From assembly GCA_902783065.1 (NCBI GenBank), contig CACZPV010000235.1, forward strand, positions 1-13,202: a DNA stretch of 13,202 bases, written 5' to 3'. Source of the DNA: an uncultured Ruminococcus sp. (GTDB taxonomy: Bacteria; Bacillota; Clostridia; Oscillospirales; Acutalibacteraceae). Below, one piece after another: positions 1 to 7,226 of the stretch. Positions within the stretch are counted from its first letter, which is position 1. Each line of letters starts with the position of its first letter. The position numbers were made by a program, and so were the translations under genes. The notes under the pieces were generated by a model that saw only the letters and a list, made by a program, of their open reading frames with translations, searched no databases and had not been told where the DNA came from.

Positions 1-35
1 ATAAAAGATTGTACGGAGGTAAGAAGAAATCATGA
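1..35 (+). CDS. secD: 3' end of a probable SecD, protein translocase subunit (partial)
   Basis: Reading from base 3, the frame gives KRLYGGKKKS and a TGA stop at 33-35. The stop overlaps the secF start codon as ATGA, a typical sign of translational coupling. A short basic tail with a Leu-Tyr-Gly-Gly motif is compatible with the cytoplasmic C-terminus of SecD, and secD commonly sits directly upstream of secF. The secF ribosome binding site lies inside these codons. Only ten residues are visible, so the identity rests mainly on gene order; it could be any protein ending in a basic tail. Confidence 0.55.
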   Translation, partial: KRLYGGKKKS

Positions 36-1216
36 GACAAAAATTCCATATAGATTTCGTCAAGAACTCTAAGATCTTTTTCTGTATCTCTCTTGCAATA
101 ATGGTAGCTGCTTTGATTGTGAATATTTTTGTTCTTCCAACAAGAGTGGATATTCAGTTTACCGGCGGTACCATTGTTAAATACAGCTACAGCGGAAATC
201 TTACTGAAAAACAGGTATCCGATGTGGCACAAAAAGCAACGAAGGATACAATTACCTTTACTTTTGCGGAAAACCTTGCTTCCAGCGATTCAAATAGTCA
301 CCTTGTATCCCTTCAGTTTATGGGAAATAAGGCAATAAGTGTTGATGAGCAGGACAGTGTTACAGATGCGCTTACAAAGGCATTCCCAAAGAATACCTTT
401 AAAGTGGAACAGTCAACAGTTGTTGATGCATCCAAGGGAGCTAACTTCTTCTTTAAATGTCTTGCAGCAGTTATTCTTGCAGCAGTACTGATTATTGCTT
501 ATATCGGTATCCGCTTTAAGAAAATCGGCGGTGTTTCTGCCGGCATTATGGCTATCGTGGCGCTTGTTCATGACCTTATTATTGTTTACTTCACATTTGC
601 AATGTTCAATATGTCACTCAATGATAACTTTATTGCAGTTGTACTTATGGTTCTTGGTTACTCCGTTAACGATACCATTGTTATTTATGACCGTATCAGA
701 GAAAACCGCAGGAAAATGGGACCAAAGTCAACCACTGCGGAAGTAACTAATGCAAGTATAAATCAGTGCTTTACGAGAACAATCTGTACGAGTATTACCA
801 CACTTACTGCAATCGGTTCGGTGCTTGTAGTGTCGCTGATATACAATATTGACTCTATCATCAGCTTTGCATTGCCAATGATGATCGGTCTGGTTTCCGG
901 TTGTTATTCCTCTATCTGTATTGCTGCTCCTCTGTGGGTAATGTGGAAAAATCATACAGATAAGAAAAAAGCTGAAAATGATCAGAAGAACAAGGATGCT
1001 AAAAAAAGCAAAAAGTCCGATAAGAAAAATAATAAAAAGTCCGATGTCAAGGATAACAAAAAGTCTGAAAAAAAATCAGAAAAGAAATCTGAGCCGGCTC
1101 AGGAAATAGAAGAAGAATCGGCTGTGGAAGCTGAAAAAACAATTTCTGAAACTGAAACAAATGATGGCGAAGACACGGAGGAAGCCTCCGAAGCAGAAAA
1201 AGCATCCGACGAATAA
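32..1216 (+). CDS. secF: Protein translocase subunit SecF
   Basis: SecF is an RND-family membrane protein that, with SecD, uses the proton or sodium gradient to help pull preproteins through SecYEG and release them outside. The 394-residue product has a first membrane segment at about residues 15-35, an extracytoplasmic domain to about 137 starting with the typical D-(I/V)-x-F-x-G-G-T motif, then five more membrane helices to about 305. The family signature GYSVNDTIVIYDRIREN is at 209-225 and includes the conserved Asp214. The start at 32 has GGAGGT at 15-20. The odd part is the C-terminal tail, about 309-394: a Lys/Ser-rich run followed by a Glu/Ala-rich run, much longer than usual and highly charged. 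A terminator follows directly, so this is the last gene of its operon. Confidence 0.96.
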   Translation: MRQKFHIDFVKNSKIFFCISLAIMVAALIVNIFVLPTRVDIQFTGGTIVKYSYSGNLTEKQVSDVAQKATKDTITFTFAENLASSDSNSHLVSLQFMGNKAISVDEQDSVTDALTKAFPKNTFKVEQSTVVDASKGANFFFKCLAAVILAAVLIIAYIGIRFKKIGGVSAGIMAIVALVHDLIIVYFTFAMFNMSLNDNFIAVVLMVLGYSVNDTIVIYDRIRENRRKMGPKSTTAEVTNASINQCFTRTICTSITTLTAIGSVLVVSLIYNIDSIISFALPMMIGLVSGCYSSICIAAPLWVMWKNHTDKKKAENDQKNKDAKKSKKSDKKNNKKSDVKDNKKSEKKSEKKSEPAQEIEEESAVEAEKTISETETNDGEDTEEASEAEKASDE

Positions 1217-1225
1217 ATAGAACCG

Positions 1226-1260
1226 ACATCCTGCCGTTTTGCGGCAGGATGTTTCTGTTT
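1226..1260 (+). terminator. Intrinsic terminator after secF
   Basis: A perfect 11-bp GC-rich stem pairs 1226-1236 with 1242-1252 around a 5-nt loop and is followed by a T-rich stretch. It lies 9 bases after the secF stop and separates the sec genes from the oad promoter. Confidence 0.9.
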
Positions 1261-1304
1261 GTCAAAAAAAACATGATTTTTTGTAAAAAAACGGTGATTT
1301 TGCA

Positions 1305-1333
1305 TTGAAAAAAAAGAAGGATTGCGCTATAAT
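1305..1333 (+). promoter_or_regulatory. Sigma-A-type promoter of oadG-oadB
   Basis: TTGAAA at 1305-1310 and a perfect TATAAT at 1328-1333 are separated by exactly 17 bp. Transcription would begin near 1340, leaving a leader of about 77 nt before oadG in which no known riboswitch is recognised. Confidence 0.85.
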
Positions 1334-1416
1334 AAATGTATATGTGCTTTTGGTTTTGAAATTCCGTTGAGGAAATTTTGACCGAAGATAGTTAACCATG
1401 TCAGGGGGAAAGAAAA

Positions 1417-1800
1417 ATGCAAAATATGATGCAGGCATTCATATTACTGCTTGCCGGATTTTTAGTTGTATTCAGCGTTTTGATTTTATTGATAGTTGTC
1501 GTAACTCTTTACAGTAAGATCATCAGGGCAGCGCAGAATGCCGGAGAAAAAAAGAAGGCAAAAAAACAGAATGAGGACAAACAGGAAAGTGCTGAAAACA
1601 ATAAGGTTCGTGCGGTTACACGTGCTGAAATTGAAGATGATGACGGTGAAATACCCGGAGAGATTGTTGCTGTTATTGCCGCTGCTGTAGATGCAGTGTA
1701 CGGAGAAAAATCGCATAAGATAAAATCAGTCAGAAAATCCCGTCCTGCCCGCTCGGCTTGGGCAAGGGCCGGCGTATTGCAGAACACCAGACCGTTCTGA
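1417..1800 (+). CDS. oadG: OadG-family small subunit of a sodium-pump decarboxylase
   Basis: The gamma subunit anchors and assembles membrane-bound, Na+-pumping decarboxylases (oxaloacetate, methylmalonyl-CoA or glutaconyl-CoA type). The 127-residue product has one hydrophobic N-terminal helix (about 5-34), a Lys/Glu/Gln-rich linker, an acidic stretch near 70-76, and the family C-terminal signature around W-A-R-A-G and T-R-P-F. The length is usual for the family or slightly long. The start is set by AGGGGG at 1403-1408. It precedes oadB by 25 bases on the same transcript, the usual companion. The C-terminal motif makes the family call good; the substrate of the complex cannot be read from this subunit. 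Confidence 0.85.
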   Translation: MQNMMQAFILLLAGFLVVFSVLILLIVVVTLYSKIIRAAQNAGEKKKAKKQNEDKQESAENNKVRAVTRAEIEDDDGEIPGEIVAVIAAAVDAVYGEKSHKIKSVRKSRPARSAWARAGVLQNTRPF

Positions 1801-1825
1801 TTATTACAGGAAAGGAAGTTAAGAA

Positions 1826-3073
1826 ATGGAAATTTTGAATCAGCTTGGACAGATTTTTTTACATCTGATTCAGGAATCGGGATTCGGAAAATTATCATGG
1901 GAGAATTATGTCATGGTCGGAATCTCGTTTGTTCTGATGTATCTTGCAATCAAGAAGCAGTTTGAGCCGCTTCTTCTTTTGCCGATTGCGTTTGGTATGT
2001 GTTTGGTAAATCTGTTTCCGGGAATCATGGGTCTGCCGACAACGGAAATGCTGACAGAGGCTGAAATGCTTGCCAGAAATCTGGATCCTTCTACCTATAC
2101 TACGACTGTATATGATGGTGTAACCTATTATAACCATATTGAATATGGCGGTTTGTTTTACTATCTGTATCAGGGTGTAAAACTGGGAATTTATCCACCG
2201 TTGATTTTTCTTGGTATCGGTTGTATGACTGATTTCGGTCCGCTTATTGCAAATCCTAAGAGCTTTATTCTCGGTGCGGCAGCACAGATTGGTATTTTTC
2301 TTACATTTATCATTGCGACTGCTCTCGGAATCTTTACACCGGCAGAGGCTGCTTCGATTGCTATTATCGGAGGTGCGGACGGTCCTACGGCAATCTTTGT
2401 AACTACTAAGCTCGCTCCGCAGCTGTTAGGTCCTATTGCTGTGGCAGCATATTCATATATGGCATTGGTGCCTATTATTCAGCCTCCGATTATGAGAGCG
2501 TTGACAACAAAGAAAGAACGCAGCGTTGTGATGGGTCAGCTTCGTCCCGTATCAAAGCTTGAAAGAGTATTGTTCCCGATAATTGTTGTTGTTCTGGTAG
2601 CATTGCTGCTCCCCGATGCAGCACCTTTGGTTGGTATGCTGATGCTCGGCAACCTCTTTAAAGAAAGCGGCGTTGTTGACAGAATTAATAAGACAGCACA
2701 GAATGAATTAATGAATATTATTACGATTTTCCTCGGAGTTACGGTGGGAGCTACTGCAACGGGTAAGGTATTCCTTACCGTGCAGACCGCAGGTATTATC
2801 GCACTTGGTTTGTTTGCGTTTTGTCTTGCTACCGCTTGCGGCGTATTGTTTGGCAAGCTTATGTATATATTCACTAAGGGTAAGGTTAATCCGCTGATTG
2901 GTTCGGCAGGTGTATCCGCAGTACCTATGGCTGCGAGAATTTCTCAGAAAGTCGGTCAGGAAGAAAATCCCGGCAATTTCCTTTTGATGCATGCTATGGG
3001 TCCGAACGTAGCAGGTGTTATCGGTTCTGCCGTTGCAGCCGGTGTACTGCTCAGCGTTATCAGTCCCGGTTGA
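1826..3073 (+). CDS. oadB: Sodium ion-translocating decarboxylase beta subunit (OadB/MmdB/GcdB family)
   Basis: This is the integral membrane subunit that decarboxylates carboxybiotin and couples it to Na+ export. The 415-residue product is strongly hydrophobic with many membrane segments. It holds the conserved GGADGPTAIF motif, whose Asp is residue 185, the corresponding aspartate being essential for Na+ coupling in studied homologues. It also holds the C-terminal GPNVAGVIGSAVAAG block that carries ion-binding residues in the family. Between about 75 and 105 there is a hydrophilic Tyr/Thr-rich stretch near the N-terminus. The start has AGGAAAGGAAG just upstream. It follows oadG. No carboxyltransferase or biotinyl protein gene is adjacent, so the substrate (oxaloacetate, methylmalonyl-CoA or glutaconyl-CoA) is open. 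The gene symbol names the family only. Confidence 0.93.
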   Translation: MEILNQLGQIFLHLIQESGFGKLSWENYVMVGISFVLMYLAIKKQFEPLLLLPIAFGMCLVNLFPGIMGLPTTEMLTEAEMLARNLDPSTYTTTVYDGVTYYNHIEYGGLFYYLYQGVKLGIYPPLIFLGIGCMTDFGPLIANPKSFILGAAAQIGIFLTFIIATALGIFTPAEAASIAIIGGADGPTAIFVTTKLAPQLLGPIAVAAYSYMALVPIIQPPIMRALTTKKERSVVMGQLRPVSKLERVLFPIIVVVLVALLLPDAAPLVGMLMLGNLFKESGVVDRINKTAQNELMNIITIFLGVTVGATATGKVFLTVQTAGIIALGLFAFCLATACGVLFGKLMYIFTKGKVNPLIGSAGVSAVPMAARISQKVGQEENPGNFLLMHAMGPNVAGVIGSAVAAGVLLSVISPG

Positions 3074-3081
3074 TAGGGCAC

Positions 3082-3107
3082 CGGAGTTATTTTAAGTTTT
3101 GACTCCG
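3082..3107 (+). other. Small hairpin just after oadB
   Basis: CGGAGTT at 3082-3088 pairs with GACTCCG at 3101-3107 (7 bp, one G-U) around a 12-nt loop, 8 bases after the oadB stop. There is no T-run after it, so it may protect the 3' end or assist termination with the larger hairpin downstream. Confidence 0.5.
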
Positions 3108-3158
3108 CTTGTCATGTTGTATGATTAAATTCTTAGAAATTATCGGTTGATTTATTGC

Positions 3159-3195
3159 GTTTATTGCCGCCTGCCTTTGGCAGGCGGCAATAAAC
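3159..3195. terminator. Long perfect GC-rich hairpin downstream of oadB, possible bidirectional terminator
   Basis: A perfect 17-bp stem pairs 3159-3175 with 3179-3195 around the loop TTT. The core is GCCGCCTGCC/GGCAGGCGGC with A/T pairs outside. The T residues flank the 5' side of the stem and the A residues the 3' side on both strands, and no separate U-tract follows. It sits between oadB and the next promoter, so termination is likely but not textbook in form. Confidence 0.65.
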
Positions 3196-3253
3196 ATTTG
3201 AAAATAGTCGTTATAATAACAATTGCAAATTGCACAAAAAATTAAAAAAACTG

Positions 3254-3282
3254 TTGCTTTTCTTGTTAAAGTGTGCTACAAT
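3254..3282 (+). promoter_or_regulatory. Extended -10 promoter of the GH13 gene
   Basis: TTGCTT at 3254-3259 and TACAAT at 3277-3282 are spaced by 17 bp, with TG at 3274-3275 giving an extended -10 (TGCTACAAT). Transcription would start near 3289, about 50 nt before the preferred start codon. Confidence 0.75.
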
Positions 3283-3320
3283 ATAAAAGTCGCTGCTGTG
3301 CAGTGATATTTCATGTATGT

Positions 3321-3329
3321 AGGAAAGGA
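3321..3329 (+). promoter_or_regulatory. Ribosome binding site deciding the GH13 start
   Basis: AGGAAAGGA ends 10 bases before ATG 3340. The only other in-frame ATG, at 3313, precedes this site and has no good purine-rich element in front of it. Confidence 0.75.
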
Positions 3330-3339
3330 ACAAAAATCA

Positions 3340-4998
3340 ATGTATTGGGTTAATGAATCAATTTTTTATCACATCTATCCGCTTGGCTTTTGCGGGGCAC
3401 CGAGAATAAATGACGGCAGCCTTGAATATCGGCTTGATAAGGTTGTGGATTTTATTCCGCATCTTAAAGAAATGAATGTTAATGCTGTTTATTTCGGACC
3501 GGTATTTATGTCAACGACTCACGGATATGATACAAATGATTATTATAATATCGATAACCGACTTGGCGATAACGAAAGTTTTGCAAAAATCTGTGAAAAG
3601 CTTCATGAAAATGGTATCAGGGTTGTTCTTGATGGTGTATTTAACCATGTGGGAAGAGGATTCTGGGCATTTAAGGATATTCAGGAGAAAAAACAGGGTT
3701 CTACATACTGTTCATGGTTTCAGAATCTTAACTTTGGCGGTAACAGCCCATGGGGTGACCCGTTCTGGTATGAGGGCTGGGAAGGTAATTATGACCTTGT
3801 TAAGCTGAATCTCCGTCACCCTGATGTAAAAAAGCATATTTTTGATGCTGTTGCAATGTGGATGGAAAAATTCAGAATTGACGGACTTCGTCTGGATGTT
3901 GCATACTGTATGGATCAGGATTTTCTCCGGGAGCTTAAGCATTTCTGTAAGGCAAAGGATCCGAATTTCTGGCTTATGGGTGAGATTATTCACGGAGATT
4001 ATGCAAGACTTGCTAATCCTGATTTGCTTGATTCTTGCACCAATTATGAGTGTTATAAGGGTATATACTCATCTCACAACGATCACAATTATTTTGAGAT
4101 CGCACATTCTCTTAACCGTCAGTTCGCAAACGGCGGTATCTATCACAATATTTATACATATAACTTTGTCGATAATCATGATGTTAACCGTATTGCAAGT
4201 ACTGTAAGGGAATCTGAGAATGTAAAAAACTGTTATACAATGGTTTATTATATGCCGGGTGTGCCTTCGGTATATTACGGCAGCGAATGGGGGATTCAGG
4301 GTCAGAAAAATAATACCGACCATGATTATCCGCTAAGACCGTGTGTTAATGTTTCAGATATACAGGATAATGATCTTTACCGTCATGTTTGCAGACTGGG
4401 TGCTATCCGCAGAAAATATAAGTCCCTCAAATACGGCAGCTTTGAAAATGTTGTTATCCGTAATGAGCAGCTTGTTTTTAAGCGCAAGTTCGAAGATGAA
4501 ACGATCTATGTTGCTGTGAATCTTTCAGCAAGTGATTTTAGTACGGGATTTAATACTGACGGCGGTGTGAAGCTTTACGATGTTTATGACGGAAAGACGG
4601 TTTATGATGTCAATGGCTGCCATGCCAATATCAATATTCCGGCACACGGTACCAGAGTGCTTGTTCTTACAGGCGGAGACGCTCCCGAGTATCCGGATGG
4701 TGTGAATGAAACCCTGCCTATTGAAAACGCAGCTGAACAGACAGCAGCAGAGCCGATTTCACAACAAGGAATCGTAAAGCCACTGCCGGAAATAGGCGCC
4801 AAAGGTAAATACCGTCATTTTAAGGGCGGTGAATATGAATTCATATGCATTGCCAAAGACAGCGAAACTTCTGAGGAATTTGTTATTTACAAAGAGGTTG
4901 GCGGCGAAGGCAGGATATGGTCAAGACCTGTTGCAATTTTCTATCAGTATGTAGATGTTGATGGTAAACAGGTGCCCAGATTTGAGAAAATAGACTAA
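3340..4998 (+). CDS. GH13 alpha-amylase-family glycoside hydrolase with C-terminal DUF1653 module
   Basis: A probable intracellular enzyme on alpha-1,4/1,6 glucans or maltodextrins, since no signal peptide is present. With the start at 3340 (552 residues) all GH13 regions are intact: DGVFNH from residue 98, GLRLD with nucleophile Asp186, GE with acid/base Glu215, and NHD with Asp281. PGVPSVYYGSEWG follows, then an all-beta domain C to about 455. A linker rich in Ala, Glu and Pro leads to a DUF1653-like module at about 488-552 (GKYRHFKGGEYE... to PRFEKID). ATG 3340 has AGGAAAGG at 3321-3328 with normal spacing; the in-frame ATG at 3313 lies upstream of that site and would add nine residues. 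The neopullulanase/maltogenic-type substrate is an inference. It stands alone between its own promoter and terminator. Confidence 0.9.
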   Translation: MYWVNESIFYHIYPLGFCGAPRINDGSLEYRLDKVVDFIPHLKEMNVNAVYFGPVFMSTTHGYDTNDYYNIDNRLGDNESFAKICEKLHENGIRVVLDGVFNHVGRGFWAFKDIQEKKQGSTYCSWFQNLNFGGNSPWGDPFWYEGWEGNYDLVKLNLRHPDVKKHIFDAVAMWMEKFRIDGLRLDVAYCMDQDFLRELKHFCKAKDPNFWLMGEIIHGDYARLANPDLLDSCTNYECYKGIYSSHNDHNYFEIAHSLNRQFANGGIYHNIYTYNFVDNHDVNRIASTVRESENVKNCYTMVYYMPGVPSVYYGSEWGIQGQKNNTDHDYPLRPCVNVSDIQDNDLYRHVCRLGAIRRKYKSLKYGSFENVVIRNEQLVFKRKFEDETIYVAVNLSASDFSTGFNTDGGVKLYDVYDGKTVYDVNGCHANINIPAHGTRVLVLTGGDAPEYPDGVNETLPIENAAEQTAAEPISQQGIVKPLPEIGAKGKYRHFKGGEYEFICIAKDSETSEEFVIYKEVGGEGRIWSRPVAIFYQYVDVDGKQVPRFEKID

Positions 4999-5018
4999 TA
5001 TATAGAATTATCACCATT

Positions 5019-5051
5019 TCTCCTCTGCGTTACGGCAGGGGAGATTTTTTT
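5019..5051 (+). terminator. Intrinsic terminator after the GH13 gene
   Basis: TCTCCTCTGC at 5019-5028 pairs with GCAGGGGAGA at 5035-5044 (10 bp, one G-U) around a 6-nt loop and is followed by seven T residues. This is a textbook terminator 20 bases after the stop. Confidence 0.93.
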
Positions 5052-5159
5052 ACTAATACCCACAGCCATTTAGGCATAAACGTTTTTATCAGTTGTCTGC
5101 TTTCTCGGTTCATGATAAAATTGAATTATAAAATATTAAAGTATAAAGTATAGTTTTTT

Positions 5160-5250
5160 TAGGAAAGGGGGCTGGGGATAACCTTTTGTTTTCAAACAAA
5201 GGGTTTCCACCAGGGAAATGCGCTTTGGCTACGGAATGACTCGCCGCATA
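5160..5250 (+). other. Structured non-coding element with a 42-nt bulged hairpin; no gene between 5052 and 5354
   Basis: The 303-base gap before the ABC genes holds no convincing gene. The first part (5052-5160) is AT-rich. At 5172-5213 a long hairpin forms: CTGG/CCAG, GGA/TCC, then AACCTTTTGTTT/AAACAAAGGGTT, with a single unpaired base on each side (T5179, A5209) and one G-U pair. Next, ATGCG at 5218-5222 can pair with CGCAT at 5245-5249. This is too regular to be chance in AT-rich DNA. It lies upstream of the operon's predicted promoter, so it may be an independent small RNA or a dispersed intergenic repeat rather than a leader. No known riboswitch class is recognised. Confidence 0.5.
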
Positions 5251-5264
5251 ATAAACAGAAGGTA

Positions 5265-5293
5265 TTGTTTTTTATAGTTGTAAGAGGTATAAT
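5265..5293 (+). promoter_or_regulatory. Promoter of the ABC transporter operon
   Basis: TTGTTT at 5265-5270 and a perfect TATAAT at 5288-5293 are separated by 17 bp. Transcription would start near 5300, giving a leader of about 55 nt with AAGGAGA at 5341-5347 before the GTG start. Confidence 0.75.
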
Positions 5294-5354
5294 GATAGTA
5301 TGGGCAAAGAATAGAAAATGTCTGTATTGACTGTAAATATAAGGAGATGATGTC

Positions 5355-6284
5355 GTGGAAGAATTTGCGCTGAGGACTTTTGGACTTACAAAAAAATTTG
5401 GCGGAAAAATGGTTTTGAATAATGTCAGTATGAATATCAGAAAAGGTGATATTTACGGATTTATCGGTCCGAACGGGGCAGGAAAAACAACGGCAATGAA
5501 GATTATACTTGACTTGCTTAAGCCAACGTCAGGTGAAGTCGAACTGTTTGGATCAATGCGGACGAGCGGAAGCCTCAGCCGTGTCGGATCATTAATTGAA
5601 TCTCCGGGACTGTATACGGGATGTTCGGCAATAGAAAATATGAAACGTTTTTCTATTATCTGCGGCGGAACCGATAAGGATATTCTTTTTTATCTGCGTA
5701 TGGTCGGTCTGGAAGGAGTGGGAAATAAAAAGGTCGGTGCTTTTTCTCTGGGAATGAAACAAAGACTGGGAATTGCAATTGCCCTTCTCGGTGATCCTGA
5801 ATTACTGATACTGGATGAACCGGTTAACGGTCTTGATCCCATGGGAATGAGAGATGTGCGGGATATTATCCAGTTTATTAATAAAGAACGTGGTGTGACA
5901 TTCTTTATTTCCAGTCATCTTCTTGGTGAGCTGGAAAAAATTGCAAATGTTTATGGTGTTATAAATTGTGGAATGTTGATGGAAGAAATTACCTCTGCTG
6001 AACTTGATCGCAGATGCGGATTCAGTGTTCGTGTGCGCTGTGAACAACAGGATAAGGCATTACAGCTGCTTAAGGAGAATTTCGGGGTGGAAAATGCTCA
6101 GGCAGAAGGAGAATTTCTTAATATTCCTGCTGATCCTGCTGTATCATCAAAAATAAATGAAGTTCTTGTTACATCAGGAATCCCTGTGCATGAACTGACA
6201 ATTAATAAAATGAGCTATGAGGATTACCTTCTGAGCAGAATGGGAACGCTCAATGTCGGAAATGGGGTGGGTCAGTATGCTTAA
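5355..6284 (+). CDS. ABC transporter ATP-binding protein, lantibiotic/bacitracin-immunity type
   Basis: The cytoplasmic ATPase of an ABC-2 exporter, 309 residues, which is normal for BcrA/LanF-like proteins. Visible motifs: Walker A GPNGAGKTT at 38-46; signature SLGMKQR; Walker B LLILDEP with Asp154 and Glu155; D-loop GLDPMG; H-loop His188. In place of the usual Q-loop Gln there is Glu82 in the context LIESPGLY, the variant known as the E-loop in LanF lantibiotic immunity ATPases. Residues past about 225 form the accessory C-terminal domain. The start is GTG at 5355 with AAGGAGA seven bases before. Its end overlaps the permease gene, so the two are translated together. Resistance to, or export of, a peptide antibiotic is inferred; no peptide gene or two-component system is in the window. 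Confidence 0.93.
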   Translation: MEEFALRTFGLTKKFGGKMVLNNVSMNIRKGDIYGFIGPNGAGKTTAMKIILDLLKPTSGEVELFGSMRTSGSLSRVGSLIESPGLYTGCSAIENMKRFSIICGGTDKDILFYLRMVGLEGVGNKKVGAFSLGMKQRLGIAIALLGDPELLILDEPVNGLDPMGMRDVRDIIQFINKERGVTFFISSHLLGELEKIANVYGVINCGMLMEEITSAELDRRCGFSVRVRCEQQDKALQLLKENFGVENAQAEGEFLNIPADPAVSSKINEVLVTSGIPVHELTINKMSYEDYLLSRMGTLNVGNGVGQYA

Positions 6285-7116
6285 GCTTCTGAAATTTGAA
6301 TACAGAAGACTGTTCAGGAGAATCAGCCTGTATGTTTGTCTGGGAATTGTGGCAGTGCCTGTACTGTATGTATTCTATTTGATCGGAACAGTGTATTTCG
6401 ATGAAAATGATGTCAGCAGAATGTCAATGTTTCAGATATTGCAGCAGATGATCAGTATTGCTAATCTTAATACTTTAATCGTTGTATTTACATCGATTTT
6501 CGGGTGCGAAGATAAGGCAAGAGGAACGGTTAAGACAATTTATTCATTGGGATATTCCAGATATAAGATCTTTTTTGCTAAGTTTGCTGCGTCTGCAACT
6601 GCAGCTGCTATGATGTATGCAGTGGTTTTGATATTCGGTCTGATCTGCGGGCTGCTGTTTGCAGAAACTTCTTATCAGGATGTTTCTTCCGAAGGAATCC
6701 TTGGAAGGATGGAATATGCTGAGGAACCGAATTTAGTGGTGTATATCATTCAGCAGTTTATGATTATTATGGGGGTACACGCTTTTTACTATATGATAGC
6801 TGAACTGATACAGAAAACCGGTGTTTCAATTGTATTGGGGATTTTCGCCCCCGGAATTGTGTCATCAATATACGGTGTGATAACATTTATTATGTGTAAT
6901 ATTTCTGAAGGAAACAGTGAACTGGTGGAAAAGTTAGGAGAGGCTTACTCAACGTTTTTAATGTATTGGCTGCCGACAACTATGTCATCGGTTGTGGGGC
7001 TGTTCGGCGGTATGGTAAAAATCGACTATGTAATCAGTATTATTGTCAACATCGGCTATGTGATGCTGTTCGGTGGCTTAGGAATGCTGATAACGTGTAA
7101 AAAACAAATTAAATAG
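6277..7116 (+). CDS. ABC-2 family permease partner
   Basis: The membrane partner of the preceding ATPase, 279 residues from the preferred start. Six hydrophobic segments are visible: one near the N-terminus after a basic MLKLLKFEYRRLFRR stretch, two in the middle third, and three in the second half, the last ending at the C-terminal TCKKQIK. The Lys/Arg-rich N-terminus and the six-helix layout fit ABC-2 permeases of the BcrB/LanE-LanG kind. ATG 6277 has GGGGTGGG a few bases before it and overlaps the ATPase stop by 8 bases; the in-frame ATG at 6253 would add eight residues (MSEMGWVS) and cannot be excluded. Only one permease is encoded, unlike the LanE/LanG pair of full immunity systems, so it would act as a homodimer. 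Confidence 0.88.
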   Translation: MLKLLKFEYRRLFRRISLYVCLGIVAVPVLYVFYLIGTVYFDENDVSRMSMFQILQQMISIANLNTLIVVFTSIFGCEDKARGTVKTIYSLGYSRYKIFFAKFAASATAAAMMYAVVLIFGLICGLLFAETSYQDVSSEGILGRMEYAEEPNLVVYIIQQFMIIMGVHAFYYMIAELIQKTGVSIVLGIFAPGIVSSIYGVITFIMCNISEGNSELVEKLGEAYSTFLMYWLPTTMSSVVGLFGGMVKIDYVISIIVNIGYVMLFGGLGMLITCKKQIK

Positions 7117-7193
7117 TAATAATCTGAGAAAACAGCGTAATACTACAGTAAATTTCATCAGGAATTTCTGCTGCCAAAATAATTGTGTAAATG

Positions 7194-7226
7194 AATTGCT
7201 TCATGTTCAGTGAAGCAATTTGTTTT
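7194..7226 (+). terminator. Intrinsic terminator after the ABC operon
   Basis: AATTGCTTCA at 7194-7203 pairs perfectly with TGAAGCAATT at 7211-7220 around a 7-nt loop, followed by TGTTTTATT. The stem is only moderately GC-rich, but the position 78 bases after the permease stop fits. Confidence 0.75.

Noticed and set aside
5100..5155. Promoter with TTGAAT at 5121-5126 upstream of the hairpin element
   Set aside because: The possible -10 boxes in this AT-rich run (TAAAGT, TATAAA) are either poor or badly spaced; the later 5265-5293 promoter is better.
5218..5277. 19-codon frame starting MRFGYGMTRRI
   Set aside because: The purine stretch before it is too close to act as a normal ribosome binding site, and the bases take part in the hairpin element; no support for translation.
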